Position numbers and translations under genes: made by a program. 38,433 nucleotides of DNA, from NCBI GenBank assembly GCA_016870455.1, contig VGBN01000010.1, positions 1 through 38,433 on the forward strand, in the 5' to 3' direction. The notes under the pieces are model-generated. The model had not been told where the DNA came from. It was given only the letters and a program-made list of their open reading frames with translations, and searched no databases. Every line of letters starts with the position of its first letter. Position 1 is the stretch's first letter. Of this stretch, positions 15,016 to 23,651 are shown piece after piece. Source of the DNA: Actinomycetota bacterium. Its GTDB lineage: Bacteria > Actinomycetota > Actinomycetes > Nanopelagicales > Nanopelagicaceae.

Positions 15016-15531
15016 ATGAAAAATAACCTATTACTAGATGATCAATTAAGTAAGATAAATGAAATAAATTATGAAGATGATGATGTTTTAAAGCAGCAAC
15101 GGCTAGGAGCTATTGCAGTTAACCAACTGGTGGCAAATTTTGCATTAGCAAAACATGAGGATGATCCTGAGTTAATCGCATTGGTATTAGTGCGCCTTAA
15201 GGATTTACAGGTGCGAGATTATGCAATGGGGCTGGTGAGTGCTGAAAACATTGATCAACAATTTAACCTCTGGTACTGGTTAATGAGTACGGCTCCTAAG
15301 GGTTACATTGCACCGGTGGCCTGCATCTTTGCCGCATGTGCCTATGAATCAGGGGAGAGTGATATGGCACATAAGGCTTTGGATAATGCATTTGCAGATC
15401 AGATCTCATATCCACTTGCGGTGCTGCTACGCCGGGTCTTTTTCTCAGGATGGCCTGCACACTCCTTTGCCGCGATGCGCTCTGAGCTACACCCAAAGAT
15501 TTGTGCATCACTTTTTGGGGGTAGTATTTAA
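15016..15531 (+). CDS. Short DUF4192-like protein
   Basis: The track start is TTG 15010; ATG 15016 (MKNNLLLDDQ) is more likely and gives 171 aa. A possible extended -10 (TG-C-CACTCT) lies six bases upstream. The sequence RDYAMGLVS..., QFNLWYWLMSTAPKGYIAPVACIFAACAYESGESDMAHKALDNAF resembles the C-terminal half of DUF4192, an actinobacterial family usually about twice this length. The N-terminal half of that family is missing and upstream DNA is occupied by another gene, so this is a short version and not an assembly cut. The function of the family is unknown. The alanine dehydrogenase gene starts 37 nt downstream on the same strand. Confidence 0.55.
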   Translation: MKNNLLLDDQLSKINEINYEDDDVLKQQRLGAIAVNQLVANFALAKHEDDPELIALVLVRLKDLQVRDYAMGLVSAENIDQQFNLWYWLMSTAPKGYIAPVACIFAACAYESGESDMAHKALDNAFADQISYPLAVLLRRVFFSGWPAHSFAAMRSELHPKICASLFGGSI

Positions 15532-15568
15532 TTACTAAAGATCGTGGTTTAGTAGATCGGGTAGTTAC

Positions 15569-16651
15569 GTGATTATTGGTATTCCAAAAGAGATTAAAAA
15601 TAATGAGTTTCGAGTCTCTGCTACCCCCGCTGGTGTGCATGCATATGTAAGTGCTGGACATCAGGTTATTGTTGAAAGATCTGCCGGGATCGGCTCTGGT
15701 ATCTCAGATTATGATTACATCAAAGCTGGCGCAACCATTATTGATAAGGCTAATGAGCTTTGGCAAAAAGCTGATTTAATTCAAAAGGTCAAAGAGCCAA
15801 TTGAGGCTGAGTACAAGCGGATGCGCAGCGGACAAATCCTTTATACCTACCTGCACCTTGCTGCTAATAAGGCTTGCACCCAAGCGATTATGGATTCAGG
15901 TTGCACCGCAATTGCATATGAGACGGTTGAGGTAGATGGTGCACTTCCACTTTTAGCTCCAATGAGTGAGGTGGCAGGAAGAATGAGTATTCAAGTTGGT
16001 GCTGCCGCACTTGAGGCAAGTAAGGGTGGCCGGGGTGTACTGCTAGGTGGTGTGCCTGGGGTTAGACCTGGCAAGGTGGTGGTAATTGGTGGCGGAGTAG
16101 TTGGTGTTGCAGCCGCAACTATCGCCCATGGCATGAGAGCTGATGTAACGATTATGGATTTGGATTTAAAACGATTAGCACAGATTGATCAGATTTTTGG
16201 TGGCAATGTTAAAACCTTAGCCTCAAGTGGTTATGAGATTGAAAAAGAGGTAACCCAAGCTGATTTAGTAATTGGTGCAGTCTTAGTTCATGGCGCTAAA
16301 GCCCCTAAATTGGTAAGCAATGATTTGGTGAGCAAGATGCGAGCTGGCTCAGTATTAGTAGATGTTGCTATTGATCAAGGTGGCTGCTTTGAAGATTCTC
16401 GTCCTACTACCCATCAAGATCCCACCTATAAGGTGCATAATGCAATCTTTTACGCTGTTGCAAATATGCCAGGGGCAGTTCCTGCTACCTCAACCTACGC
16501 ACTTGCCAATGCCACAATTAAATATGGATTAGCACTTGCTAATAAGGGATGGCAGCGGGCGCTCGCCGATGATGCCAGTTTGGCAAAGGGGTTAAATGTG
16601 CATGAGGGCAGGATTATGTATGAGGCAGTTGCCAAGGCGCACAATCTTTAG
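15569..16651 (+). CDS. ald: Alanine dehydrogenase
   Basis: A 360-aa NAD-dependent enzyme that interconverts L-alanine and pyruvate plus ammonia. The signature MIIGIPKEIKNNEFRVSATP opens the protein (Arg15 and the later Lys in LIQKVKEP bind pyruvate), YLHLAANK carries the catalytic His near residue 95, and the NAD-binding motif VVIGGGVVGVAAA is near residue 170. DVAIDQGGCFE and NMPGAVPATSTYAL near residue 300 are also typical. Length is normal. A GTG start is used, with no clear ribosome-binding site. It could help assimilate or release ammonia produced by the upstream amino-sugar and D-amino-acid genes, but is followed by an independent riboswitch-controlled operon. Confidence 0.95.
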   Translation: MIIGIPKEIKNNEFRVSATPAGVHAYVSAGHQVIVERSAGIGSGISDYDYIKAGATIIDKANELWQKADLIQKVKEPIEAEYKRMRSGQILYTYLHLAANKACTQAIMDSGCTAIAYETVEVDGALPLLAPMSEVAGRMSIQVGAAALEASKGGRGVLLGGVPGVRPGKVVVIGGGVVGVAAATIAHGMRADVTIMDLDLKRLAQIDQIFGGNVKTLASSGYEIEKEVTQADLVIGAVLVHGAKAPKLVSNDLVSKMRAGSVLVDVAIDQGGCFEDSRPTTHQDPTYKVHNAIFYAVANMPGAVPATSTYALANATIKYGLALANKGWQRALADDASLAKGLNVHEGRIMYEAVAKAHNL

Positions 16652-16664
16652 TATTTTTCTCCTA

Positions 16665-16780
16665 GGTCACGAGTCTTAGTTCATAGCCCCGGCTAACTAA
16701 GCGGCAACCCTCCACCACGGTGGGGTGCTCCGGGTGAGGACCAGATCGATTGCAAGGTGTAATCGATAAGCGTGGGTCGA
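16665..16780 (+). ncRNA. SAM-IV riboswitch upstream of metY
   Basis: The segment GGTCACGAG...AGCCCCGGCT...GCGGCAACCCTCC...GGTGGGGTGCTCCGGGTGAGGACC matches the SAM-IV (SAM clan) aptamer known from actinobacteria. Helix P1 pairs GGTC (16665) with GACC (16742), and P2 pairs CTTAGTT with AACTAAG around the CCCCGG loop. The GGTGGGGTGCTCC arm follows, then a 3' hairpin ATCGATT/AATCGAT (16745-16767). It binds S-adenosylmethionine and controls the metY-metX operon. A TAGTAT box overlapping the ald stop (16649-16654) is a possible -10. Confidence 0.9.
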
Positions 16781-16788
16781 TAAAAAAT

Positions 16789-16814
16789 TTAGGGAAAACC
16801 CTAATAATTTTTTT
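16789..16814 (+). terminator. Intrinsic terminator acting as riboswitch expression platform
   Basis: TTAGGG-AAAA-CCCTAA forms a perfect 6-bp stem followed by TAATTTTTTT. It lies directly after the SAM-IV aptamer and before the ribosome-binding site of metY, so it most likely stops transcription when SAM is bound. I did not find an obvious antiterminator pairing by eye. Confidence 0.7.
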
Positions 16815-16841
16815 CACACCACCTTTAATTAGGAGGTTGCT

Positions 16842-18146
16842 TTGTCATACTCATTTGAAACTCAACAAATACATGCTGGACAGGTTGCAGATCCAACAAC
16901 TGGCGCACGGGCGCTGCCGTTATATCAAACAACTGCTTACCAATTCCGCGATACCAAACATGCCGCTGATCTATTTGGATTAGCAGAGCTTGGCAATATC
17001 TACACCCGCATCATGAATCCAACTCAGGATACGGTGGAGCAACGAATCGCAGCGCTAGAAGGTGGCGTAGCGGCATTATTGGTTTCATCTGGATCAGCAG
17101 CCACCACATTTGCAATTTTGAATGTGGCGCAGGCTGGTGATCACATTGTCTCTTCACCATCTTTATACGGTGGAACTTATAACTTATTCCATTACACACT
17201 TCCAAAATTTGGTATTGAGGTTACCTTCGTAGATAACCCAGATGATCCAGAGTCTTGGCGCAAAGCGGTGAAGCCAAATACCAAGGCATTTTTTGGCGAG
17301 ACCATTGCTAATCCAAAAAATGATTTATTGGATATTGAAACAGTGGCAAAGATTGCTCATGAGCATGAGGTGCCATTAATTGTTGATAACACAGTTGCTA
17401 CTCCTTACTTGATTAGACCAATTGAGTGGGGTGCAGATGTGGTGGTTCACTCTGCAACTAAATTCCTATCTGGCCATGGAAATGCGGTAGTTGGAGCGAT
17501 TGTAGATTCTGGAAACTTTGATTATGCAAAGTATCCGGAGAAGTTTAAAAACTTTAACCAACCAGATCCTTCCTACCATGGCTTGGTATATGCCCAAGCA
17601 CTTGGAGTTGGCTCACCATTTGGCGCAAATCTTTCCTACATCTTCAAAATCCGTTTAACTCTGCTGCGCGATATTGGTGCAGCGGTTTCGCCATTCAACG
17701 CATGGCTACTTGCTCAAGGATTAGAGACATTGTCACTTCGTATTGAGCGACATGTTGAAAATGCTAAAGCGGTTGCGGCATTTTTAGAGAAACATCCACA
17801 AGTATCTGGCGTGAACTACGCATCACTGCCATCTTCGAAGTGGAATAAGTGGGCCAATAAGTATTCGCCAAAGGGAAGTGGATCAGTACTCTCCTTTGAA
17901 ATTAAGGGTGGTATTGAGGCGGGTAAGAAGTTTATTGAGGCGCTAAATCTGCATTCACATGTGGCAAATATTGGTGATGTTAGAAGCCTAGCGATTCACC
18001 CAGCCTCAACAACTCACTCACAATTATCACCTGAGGAACAATTAACCGCAGGTGTTACCCCAGGTTTGGTTCGTTTATCTGTTGGTATAGAAAGTATCAA
18101 AGATATTCAAGCCGATCTTGAAAAAGCATTTGCAGCAGCTAAGTAA
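16842..18146 (+). CDS. metY: O-acetylhomoserine sulfhydrylase
   Basis: A 434-aa PLP enzyme of the Cys/Met metabolism family that forms homocysteine from O-acetylhomoserine and sulfide. The opening FETQQIHAGQ and LPLYQTTAYQF are typical; RIMNPTQDTVEQRIAALEGG and the PLP-lysine motif VVHSATKFLSGHG (Lys near residue 208) identify the group, and the insert after this motif fits MetY better than the shorter cystathionine enzymes. The start is TTG, supported by a perfect AGGAGG five bases upstream. A SAM-IV riboswitch and terminator precede it, so high SAM should lower expression. Its stop overlaps the metX start (TAATG). Confidence 0.94.
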   Translation: MSYSFETQQIHAGQVADPTTGARALPLYQTTAYQFRDTKHAADLFGLAELGNIYTRIMNPTQDTVEQRIAALEGGVAALLVSSGSAATTFAILNVAQAGDHIVSSPSLYGGTYNLFHYTLPKFGIEVTFVDNPDDPESWRKAVKPNTKAFFGETIANPKNDLLDIETVAKIAHEHEVPLIVDNTVATPYLIRPIEWGADVVVHSATKFLSGHGNAVVGAIVDSGNFDYAKYPEKFKNFNQPDPSYHGLVYAQALGVGSPFGANLSYIFKIRLTLLRDIGAAVSPFNAWLLAQGLETLSLRIERHVENAKAVAAFLEKHPQVSGVNYASLPSSKWNKWANKYSPKGSGSVLSFEIKGGIEAGKKFIEALNLHSHVANIGDVRSLAIHPASTTHSQLSPEEQLTAGVTPGLVRLSVGIESIKDIQADLEKAFAAAK

Positions 18147-19243
18147 TGAGCAAAGTAAATCCAGCAGTTACCGGGGCGTGGCTAGAAAGTCATGACCCCG
18201 GTGATCGCCAATTCTTAAATATTGGTGATCTAACTCTGGAATCAGGTGAGGTATTGCCTGATGTAGTTATTGCATACCAAAGTTGGGGTGAGTTAAATCC
18301 AGATGCCGATAATGCAATTTTAGTAAATCATGCTTTAACGGGCTGGGCTGATGTCAATGGCTGGTGGCCACAAATGGTTGGGCCAGGATTGCCATTTGAT
18401 ACCGAGAAATACTTTGTAGTTTGTCCAAATGTTATTGGTGGCTGTCAAGGCTCTACTGGTCCATCATCTATTGCACCAGATGGAAAAAGATGGGGATCAA
18501 GATTTCCAGTCCTAACCATCCGAGATATGGTTGCAGCTGAGCTTGCCTTTACAAAGAAAATTGGGGTCAAGAAGTATCAATTAGCGGTTGGCCCTTCATT
18601 AGGTGGTATGCGCAGTTTGGAATGGGCGATTGATTATCCCCAGTTAGTGGGTGCAATCTGCACCATTGGTTCATCTGCTGTTGCAACGGGAGATCAGATT
18701 GGCGCCGCCTCGATTCAATTACGGGCAATAAAGAATGATCCAAATTTTAATAATGGTGATTATTATGAACAAAGTATCGGCCCGGTCGAGGGAATGGGAA
18801 TTGCCAGAAGAATTGCACACCTTACCTATCGCACTGAGTCAGAGATGGATGTGCGATTTGGCAGGGAGTTGCAAGGGGATGAGACGGGAAGATATGCAGT
18901 TGAGTCATACCTAGATCATCAGGCAGAGAAATTAGCTAAACGTTTTGATGCCAACACTTACATTGCTTTGACAGAGGCTATGAACTCACATGATGTCGGT
19001 CGAGATCGTGGTGGGGTGGCTGCCGCTCTCGCCAGTGTGAAAATCCCAATTCATGTGGTCTCAATTGACACCGATCGGCTATTTCCACCTAGGTTGCAGC
19101 AGGAGATTGTCGAACTTGCCCCCGATCAAGCCATTTTGCACAGTATCTCATCGCCATTTGGTCATGATGGCTTCCTAATTGAGGTCGAATCTGTGGGTCA
19201 GATCATCCAGAACGCCCTAATTGGTCAAAAAATCTCAAATTAG
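18146..19243 (+). CDS. metX: Homoserine O-acetyltransferase
   Basis: A 365-aa alpha/beta-hydrolase-fold acyltransferase that makes O-acetylhomoserine, the substrate of MetY. The nucleophile elbow is GPSLGGMRSLEWA near residue 150 (Ser), and the catalytic Asp and His are in SIDTDRLFPP and SPFGHDGFL near residues 310 and 345. NVIGGCQGSTGPSS is also characteristic. The start overlaps the metY stop by one base, so the two are translated together under the SAM-IV riboswitch. Family members may use acetyl- or succinyl-CoA; acetyl is presumed because of the MetY partner. Confidence 0.94.
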   Translation: MSKVNPAVTGAWLESHDPGDRQFLNIGDLTLESGEVLPDVVIAYQSWGELNPDADNAILVNHALTGWADVNGWWPQMVGPGLPFDTEKYFVVCPNVIGGCQGSTGPSSIAPDGKRWGSRFPVLTIRDMVAAELAFTKKIGVKKYQLAVGPSLGGMRSLEWAIDYPQLVGAICTIGSSAVATGDQIGAASIQLRAIKNDPNFNNGDYYEQSIGPVEGMGIARRIAHLTYRTESEMDVRFGRELQGDETGRYAVESYLDHQAEKLAKRFDANTYIALTEAMNSHDVGRDRGGVAAALASVKIPIHVVSIDTDRLFPPRLQQEIVELAPDQAILHSISSPFGHDGFLIEVESVGQIIQNALIGQKISN

Positions 19244-19279
19244 CCAGTTACGGATGTGCATTTAGGGCTGTGGACAATT

Positions 19280-19285
19280 TATAAT
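19280..19285 (+). promoter_or_regulatory. -10 box of sigA
   Basis: A consensus TATAAT lies 67 bp before the sigA start codon in the 109-bp gap after metX. No convincing -35 was found at the expected distance. It leaves a leader of about 60 nt that ends with AAAGGA before the GTG. Confidence 0.5.
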
Positions 19286-19352
19286 ATAGCCACGGGTCGA
19301 GGCGGTTTAAAGAATCGCAAAAGTTTTTAGACCTAAAAACAAAGGATGAATT

Positions 19353-20924
19353 GTGGCTGTATCTCGTGCGCCCAAAAAAGGTGCCAAAGCAGGAAAGAGT
19401 AAGAGTAAGCCTGCTGCCAAGAAGAGTTCAGCAAAAAAAAGTGTTGCAAAAAAAGGTAAGGCTGCAAAAAAGCCGGTAAAGATTCCAGCAAAGGCTGTTT
19501 TAGATGCCAAAGATGTGGCGTTGATTTTAAAAGTTAAAGAGATGGTAATTCAGCAAAAATCTGTGTTGGCTGAGTTAGAGGGTCGTGGTGTTACCAACAT
19601 CCACCGGATTGTTAAAAAAGCAGATCAAGATTTAGTTTTTATCGCTCGTGAATTAGAGGAGATTGTTCCTAAGCAGATTGAAAAACTTAGAAAAGTTGGT
19701 TTATCTCCCTACCGAATGCTTAAGAAGAGTGAGTTAGCGCTGGCAACACCTCCTGCACCAAAGGCAGCACCTGCTGCAAAAAGTGGCAAGGTTGAGAAGG
19801 TAAAGATTGATGGAGAAGAGGTTGAGTTAGAAGAGGTTGATTTAGAGGAGCTAGAAAATCTTATTGATGATAAAGAGGAGAGTGCATCTGAGGAGGGTGG
19901 CTCTGAGATCAGGGTGGTCAATGTTGCCGAAGAGTCACAAAATGAGGAGAACTCATTTGTACTTAAAGACTCCGAGGAGGATGACGCGCCACCTCAAACT
20001 GTATTAACCGCCGGTGCAACTGCAGATCCAGTTAAGGATTACCTGAAGTTAATTGGCCGGGTACCACTTCTTAATGCTGAGCTTGAGGTTTCCCTGGCTC
20101 AATCAGTTGAGGCTGGATTATTTGCTGAAGAGCGGATAGCAAAAGATAAGAAGATGGATAAGAAGGTAAAGCGTGAGTTGCAACAAATAGTACTTAATGG
20201 CAGAAGAGATAAAAACCACTTGCTAGAGGCAAACCTTCGTTTGGTGGTTTCCTTAGCTAAGCGTTACACCGGCCGAGGAATGTTATTCCTTGATCTTATT
20301 CAAGAGGGTAACTTAGGTTTGATTCGCGCAGTTGAGAAGTTTGATTACACAAAGGGTTATAAATTCTCAACCTATGCCACCTGGTGGATTCGCCAAGCGA
20401 TTACTAGAGCAATGGCAGATCAAGCTCGAACAATTCGTATTCCAGTACATATGGTTGAGGTTATTAATAAGTTAGCCAGAGTTCAGCGCCAGATGTTGCA
20501 AGATTTAGGAAGAGAGCCAACACCTGAGGAGTTAGCAAAAGAGTTAGATATGACGCCAGAAAAAGTAGTTGAGGTGCAAAAGTATGGCCGCGAACCTATC
20601 TCACTTCACACCCCACTTGGTGAGGAGGGTGACTCTGAGTTTGGTGATTTAATTGAAGACTCTGAGGCGATCGTGCCAGCAGATGCTGTCTCCTTTACCT
20701 TATTGCAAGAGCAACTTCATTCAGTTTTAGATACCTTATCGGAACGTGAGGCTGGGGTAGTGGCGATGCGATTTGGATTAACTGATGGTCAACCTAAAAC
20801 CTTAGATGAAATCGGCAAGGTCTATGGGGTCACCCGTGAGCGCATTCGCCAAATTGAATCTAAGACAATGTCTAAGCTTCGCCATCCTTCCCGTTCCCAA
20901 GTTTTGCGTGACTACCTAGATTAA
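19353..20924 (+). CDS. sigA: Primary RNA polymerase sigma factor (sigma-70, SigA/HrdB type)
   Basis: A 523-aa principal sigma factor. Region 1.2 is at [19 protein letters not shown] near residue 228; region 2 follows with [17 protein letters not shown] and [20 protein letters not shown] (residues 290-355), which bind and open the -10. Region 3 is around residue 370-420. Region 4 ends the protein, with the helix-turn-helix [20 protein letters not shown] that reads the -35. The first 55 residues are a very basic Lys/Ala tract ([20 protein letters not shown]) and residues 155-215 are acidic, as in other high-order actinobacterial SigA proteins. GTG 19353 is supported by AAAGGA six to seven bases upstream. 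A CDGSH gene follows after 14 nt. Confidence 0.95.
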   Translation: MAVSRAPKKGAKAGKSKSKPAAKKSSAKKSVAKKGKAAKKPVKIPAKAVLDAKDVALILKVKEMVIQQKSVLAELEGRGVTNIHRIVKKADQDLVFIARELEEIVPKQIEKLRKVGLSPYRMLKKSELALATPPAPKAAPAAKSGKVEKVKIDGEEVELEEVDLEELENLIDDKEESASEEGGSEIRVVNVAEESQNEENSFVLKDSEEDDAPPQTVLTAGATADPVKDYLKLIGRVPLLNAELEVSLAQSVEAGLFAEERIAKDKKMDKKVKRELQQIVLNGRRDKNHLLEANLRLVVSLAKRYTGRGMLFLDLIQEGNLGLIRAVEKFDYTKGYKFSTYATWWIRQAITRAMADQARTIRIPVHMVEVINKLARVQRQMLQDLGREPTPEELAKELDMTPEKVVEVQKYGREPISLHTPLGEEGDSEFGDLIEDSEAIVPADAVSFTLLQEQLHSVLDTLSEREAGVVAMRFGLTDGQPKTLDEIGKVYGVTRERIRQIESKTMSKLRHPSRSQVLRDYLD

Positions 20925-20938
20925 AGATTGGAAAAATA

Positions 20939-21130
20939 ATGAGCGATAAAGTAAAGATTCAGGTTAAGAAAAATGGTTCAGTTCGAGTTACCGGCACCGT
21001 TGATTTTGTTGATGCCGAGGGAAATGTGATTGAGAGTAAGACAGATTTTTCACTCTGCCGATGTGGTGCTTCAAAGCAGAAGCCATTTTGCGATGGCAGT
21101 CACCGTGAAGTTGGGTTTGTCGCAGAGTAA
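20939..21130 (+). CDS. CDGSH-type iron-sulfur protein
   Basis: A small 63-aa protein carrying the CDGSH iron-sulfur motif: LCRCGASKQKPFCDGSH (C-x-C...C...H, the 3Cys-1His ligands of a 2Fe-2S cluster) near residues 41-57. Such proteins are small redox or cluster-transfer proteins. It begins 14 nt after sigA and could be co-transcribed with it. The ribosome-binding site is weak (GGA eight bases upstream). Its partner and role are unknown. Confidence 0.85.
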   Translation: MSDKVKIQVKKNGSVRVTGTVDFVDAEGNVIESKTDFSLCRCGASKQKPFCDGSHREVGFVAE

Positions 21131-21131
21131 A

Positions 21132-21347
21132 TTAATTAGCTGATTGTTTAGCTAGTTTTTGCGTCTCATCTTGAACTACAGCAGTAACAGGCTTTAACCC
21201 TTCCGCATATGATTTAGCGTGGTGTGAGCAAAATAGTAATTGACCACCTGAGATCAAAATGGCACGAACATATGCTTGTGCGCCACAACGGTCGCATCTA
21301 TCGAGTGAGTTCAATGGCGTCTGCTCCATTGTGATCTGGCTACTCAT
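21132..21347 (-). CDS. DUF7455-family zinc-ribbon-like small protein
   Basis: The track ORF runs to 21425, but ATG 21347 has GGAGAG just upstream at good spacing and gives a 71-aa protein (MSSQITMEQTPLNSLDRCDR) of the length I expect for the family. CDRCG (residues 18-22) and LFCSHH (residues 38-43) are probable zinc ligands. Comparable small proteins lie between the main sigma factor and gyrB-like genes in other actinobacteria, as here, and their function is unknown. It converges on the CDGSH gene with a gap of one base. Confidence 0.75.
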   Translation of the reverse strand: MSSQITMEQTPLNSLDRCDRCGAQAYVRAILISGGQLLFCSHHAKSYAEGLKPVTAVVQDETQKLAKQSAN

Positions 21348-21507
21348 TATCTCTCCATCTGTTGGTGTCAGCAGGGGAACATCAAACCATGAATACTTTA
21401 TTCCCTGCTGGTTATTTGGTTTCAATTAAGTAAATTTTTCCGCTCAAATACTGAGAATCTGTTGTTAATATCTCATTTTTATATCGATTTGTAATAAATA
21501 TGGGTCT

Positions 21508-21549
21508 TTATCGGCGAGGATCAGCTATAGGTGGTATGAGCGCCGATAA
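21508..21549. promoter_or_regulatory. Inverted repeat upstream of the topoisomerase B gene
   Basis: TTATCGGCG (21508-21516) and CGCCGATAA (21541-21549) are perfect 9-bp inverted arms with centres 33 bp apart, about three helical turns. The right arm ends 11 bp before the GTG start. It could be a two-half-site operator or a stem-loop in the leader. Confidence 0.4.
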
Positions 21550-21560
21550 TCTTCTCACCC

Positions 21561-23651
21561 GTGGCAACTAAGAGCACAAAAGCAGATGATGGTACCTCTG
21601 CGGCCATCATTAGTACCTACACCGCAAAAGATTTATCTGTCCTTGAGGGATTAGATGCAGTTCGCAAGCGTCCGGGTATGTACATCGGCACCACCGACTC
21701 ACGTGGTCTTTTGCATTGCCTTTGGGAAATCATTGATAACGCAGTTGATGAGTCATTAGCTGGGCATTGTAAGAAAATTGAAATTAATTTGGCAGCAGAT
21801 GGTTCAGTTGAAGTTCATGATGATGGTCGAGGTATACCAGTTGATAAGGAGCCTAAGACTGGTTTAACTGGAGTTGAAGTAGTTATGACAAAACTTCATG
21901 CTGGTGGAAAGTTTGGCGGATCCTCCTATGCTGCCTCAGGTGGATTACATGGTGTTGGTGCATCGGTAGTAAATGCACTTGCCTCTCGTCTTGATGTTGA
22001 GGTTGATCGGGATGGAAAAATTTATTGGATGTCCTTTAAACGAGGACATGCTGGAATATTTGATGGGGATGGACCAAATGCATCCTTTACTGAAAAGTCA
22101 GGGTTGCGGGTAATTGGCAAGGTATCTGCCAAGGTAACTGGGACCAGAATAAAGTGGTGGTTTGATAAACAAATTTTCTTAAAAGAGGCATCTCTTTCCA
22201 TTGAGGATATTTATGCCCGAGCACGGCAAACCTCATACCTAGTGCCAGGATTAACTTTGCTTGTTAATGACAGTCGCACCAAAACAAAAACATCTGAAAC
22301 TTTTTTCCATAAAGGCGGAATTTCAGAGTTTTGTACCTTCCTTCGCCCTGATGATCCAGTTGGTGAGGTAATTCGAATCTCTGGATCTGGTGCCTACACC
22401 GAAAATGTTCCGATCTTGGATGAAAAGGGTCATATGACCCCAACTGAGGTGGAGCGAGAGATGGATGTTGATATTGCTATGCAATGGGGAAATGGTTACG
22501 AAGCAACTATCGCCTCATTTGTAAACATTATCGCCACCCCAAAGGGTGGAACCCATGTTGCCGGGTTTGAAAGAGCGATAACCAAAGCTGTTAATGATGC
22601 ACTTAGAGCTACCAAGACTTTAAAAAATAATGAGGCAGATGTAATAAAAGATGATGTGCAGGAGGGATTAACTGCGGTAGTAACTGTTCGAATGTCAGAG
22701 CCACAATTTGAAGGGCAGACTAAAGAGGTATTAGGAACTGCTGCAGCTGGCAAGATTGTCGCTCAAGTTGTAGCTGATGAGATGAAGGCATTTTTCAACA
22801 CCACAAAGCGGATTGATAAAGCAACTGGGCGGTTGATCCTAGAAAAGATTGCTAACGCCTCTCGAACAAGAATTTCTGCCAGAGCACATAAGGATTTACA
22901 GCGTCGAAAAAATGCATTAGAGAGCTCATCTTTGCCAACAAAATTATCTGATTGTCGATCTGATGATCCAACCAGGACTGAGCTTTTTATTGTTGAGGGT
23001 GATTCTGCGCTGGGCACAACTAAAGCTGCTAGAAACTCAGAGTTTCAAGCAATCTTGCCAATCCGTGGCAAAATTTTAAATGTTCAAAAAGCCTCACTCT
23101 CTCAGATGCTGGAAAACAATGAGTGTGCATCAATCATTCAGGTGATTGGCGCAGGCAGTGGAAAATCCTTTGATATTAATGATGCTCGTTATGGAAGAGT
23201 TATTTTGATGTCAGATGCTGATGTGGATGGGGCTCATATACGTTGCCTGTTACTTACACTTTTCAACTCATATATGCGACCACTGGTAGAGGCTGGCAGG
23301 GTATTTGCCGCAATCCCACCTTTGCACCGTATTGATGTGATTGGCGGGAAAAAAGGCGAGGTGCACTACACCTACTCTGATGATGAGATGAAAAAGGTGA
23401 CTGCCCAACTTAAAAAAGATGGCAAGAAGTGGAAAGAGCCGATTCAGCGTTATAAAGGATTAGGTGAGATGGATGCTGATCAATTGCGTGAGACCACGAT
23501 GGATCCAGACCATAGGACCTTGCGAAGAATCACGATGAAAGAGGTGACAAAAGCTGAGGCGATGTTTGAATTATTGATGGGTAATGAGGTTGCACCACGT
23601 AAAGATTTCATCTCAAATGCAGATATTGATCGAGAGCGGATTGACGCTTAG
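21561..23651 (+). CDS. parE: Type IIA topoisomerase subunit B (ParE/GyrB-like)
   Basis: A 696-aa ATPase subunit of a DNA gyrase or topoisomerase IV. After DLSVLEGLDAVRKRPGMYIG the GHKL ATPase site shows EIIDNAVDES, DDGRGIPVD and GGLHGVGASVVNALA (residues 50-140). The TOPRIM domain has LFIVEGDSALG and LMSDADVDGAHIR, which bind magnesium. The C-terminal end is QRYKGLGEMDADQL... as in ParE. No large insertion is present. It lies near sigA, as the second gyrB-like gene does in other actinobacteria, while the true gyrBA pair is normally at the origin. A GTG start is used. It should pair with the A subunit encoded at 25253-26752. Its stop overlaps that of the ABC-F gene by 4 bp. Confidence 0.85.
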   Translation: MATKSTKADDGTSAAIISTYTAKDLSVLEGLDAVRKRPGMYIGTTDSRGLLHCLWEIIDNAVDESLAGHCKKIEINLAADGSVEVHDDGRGIPVDKEPKTGLTGVEVVMTKLHAGGKFGGSSYAASGGLHGVGASVVNALASRLDVEVDRDGKIYWMSFKRGHAGIFDGDGPNASFTEKSGLRVIGKVSAKVTGTRIKWWFDKQIFLKEASLSIEDIYARARQTSYLVPGLTLLVNDSRTKTKTSETFFHKGGISEFCTFLRPDDPVGEVIRISGSGAYTENVPILDEKGHMTPTEVEREMDVDIAMQWGNGYEATIASFVNIIATPKGGTHVAGFERAITKAVNDALRATKTLKNNEADVIKDDVQEGLTAVVTVRMSEPQFEGQTKEVLGTAAAGKIVAQVVADEMKAFFNTTKRIDKATGRLILEKIANASRTRISARAHKDLQRRKNALESSSLPTKLSDCRSDDPTRTELFIVEGDSALGTTKAARNSEFQAILPIRGKILNVQKASLSQMLENNECASIIQVIGAGSGKSFDINDARYGRVILMSDADVDGAHIRCLLLTLFNSYMRPLVEAGRVFAAIPPLHRIDVIGGKKGEVHYTYSDDEMKKVTAQLKKDGKKWKEPIQRYKGLGEMDADQLRETTMDPDHRTLRRITMKEVTKAEAMFELLMGNEVAPRKDFISNADIDRERIDA

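Noticed and set aside
15296-15661. 121-aa minus-strand ORF across the DUF4192/ald junction
   Set aside because: Antisense shadow; it spans two better-supported plus-strand genes and shows no recognisable domain.
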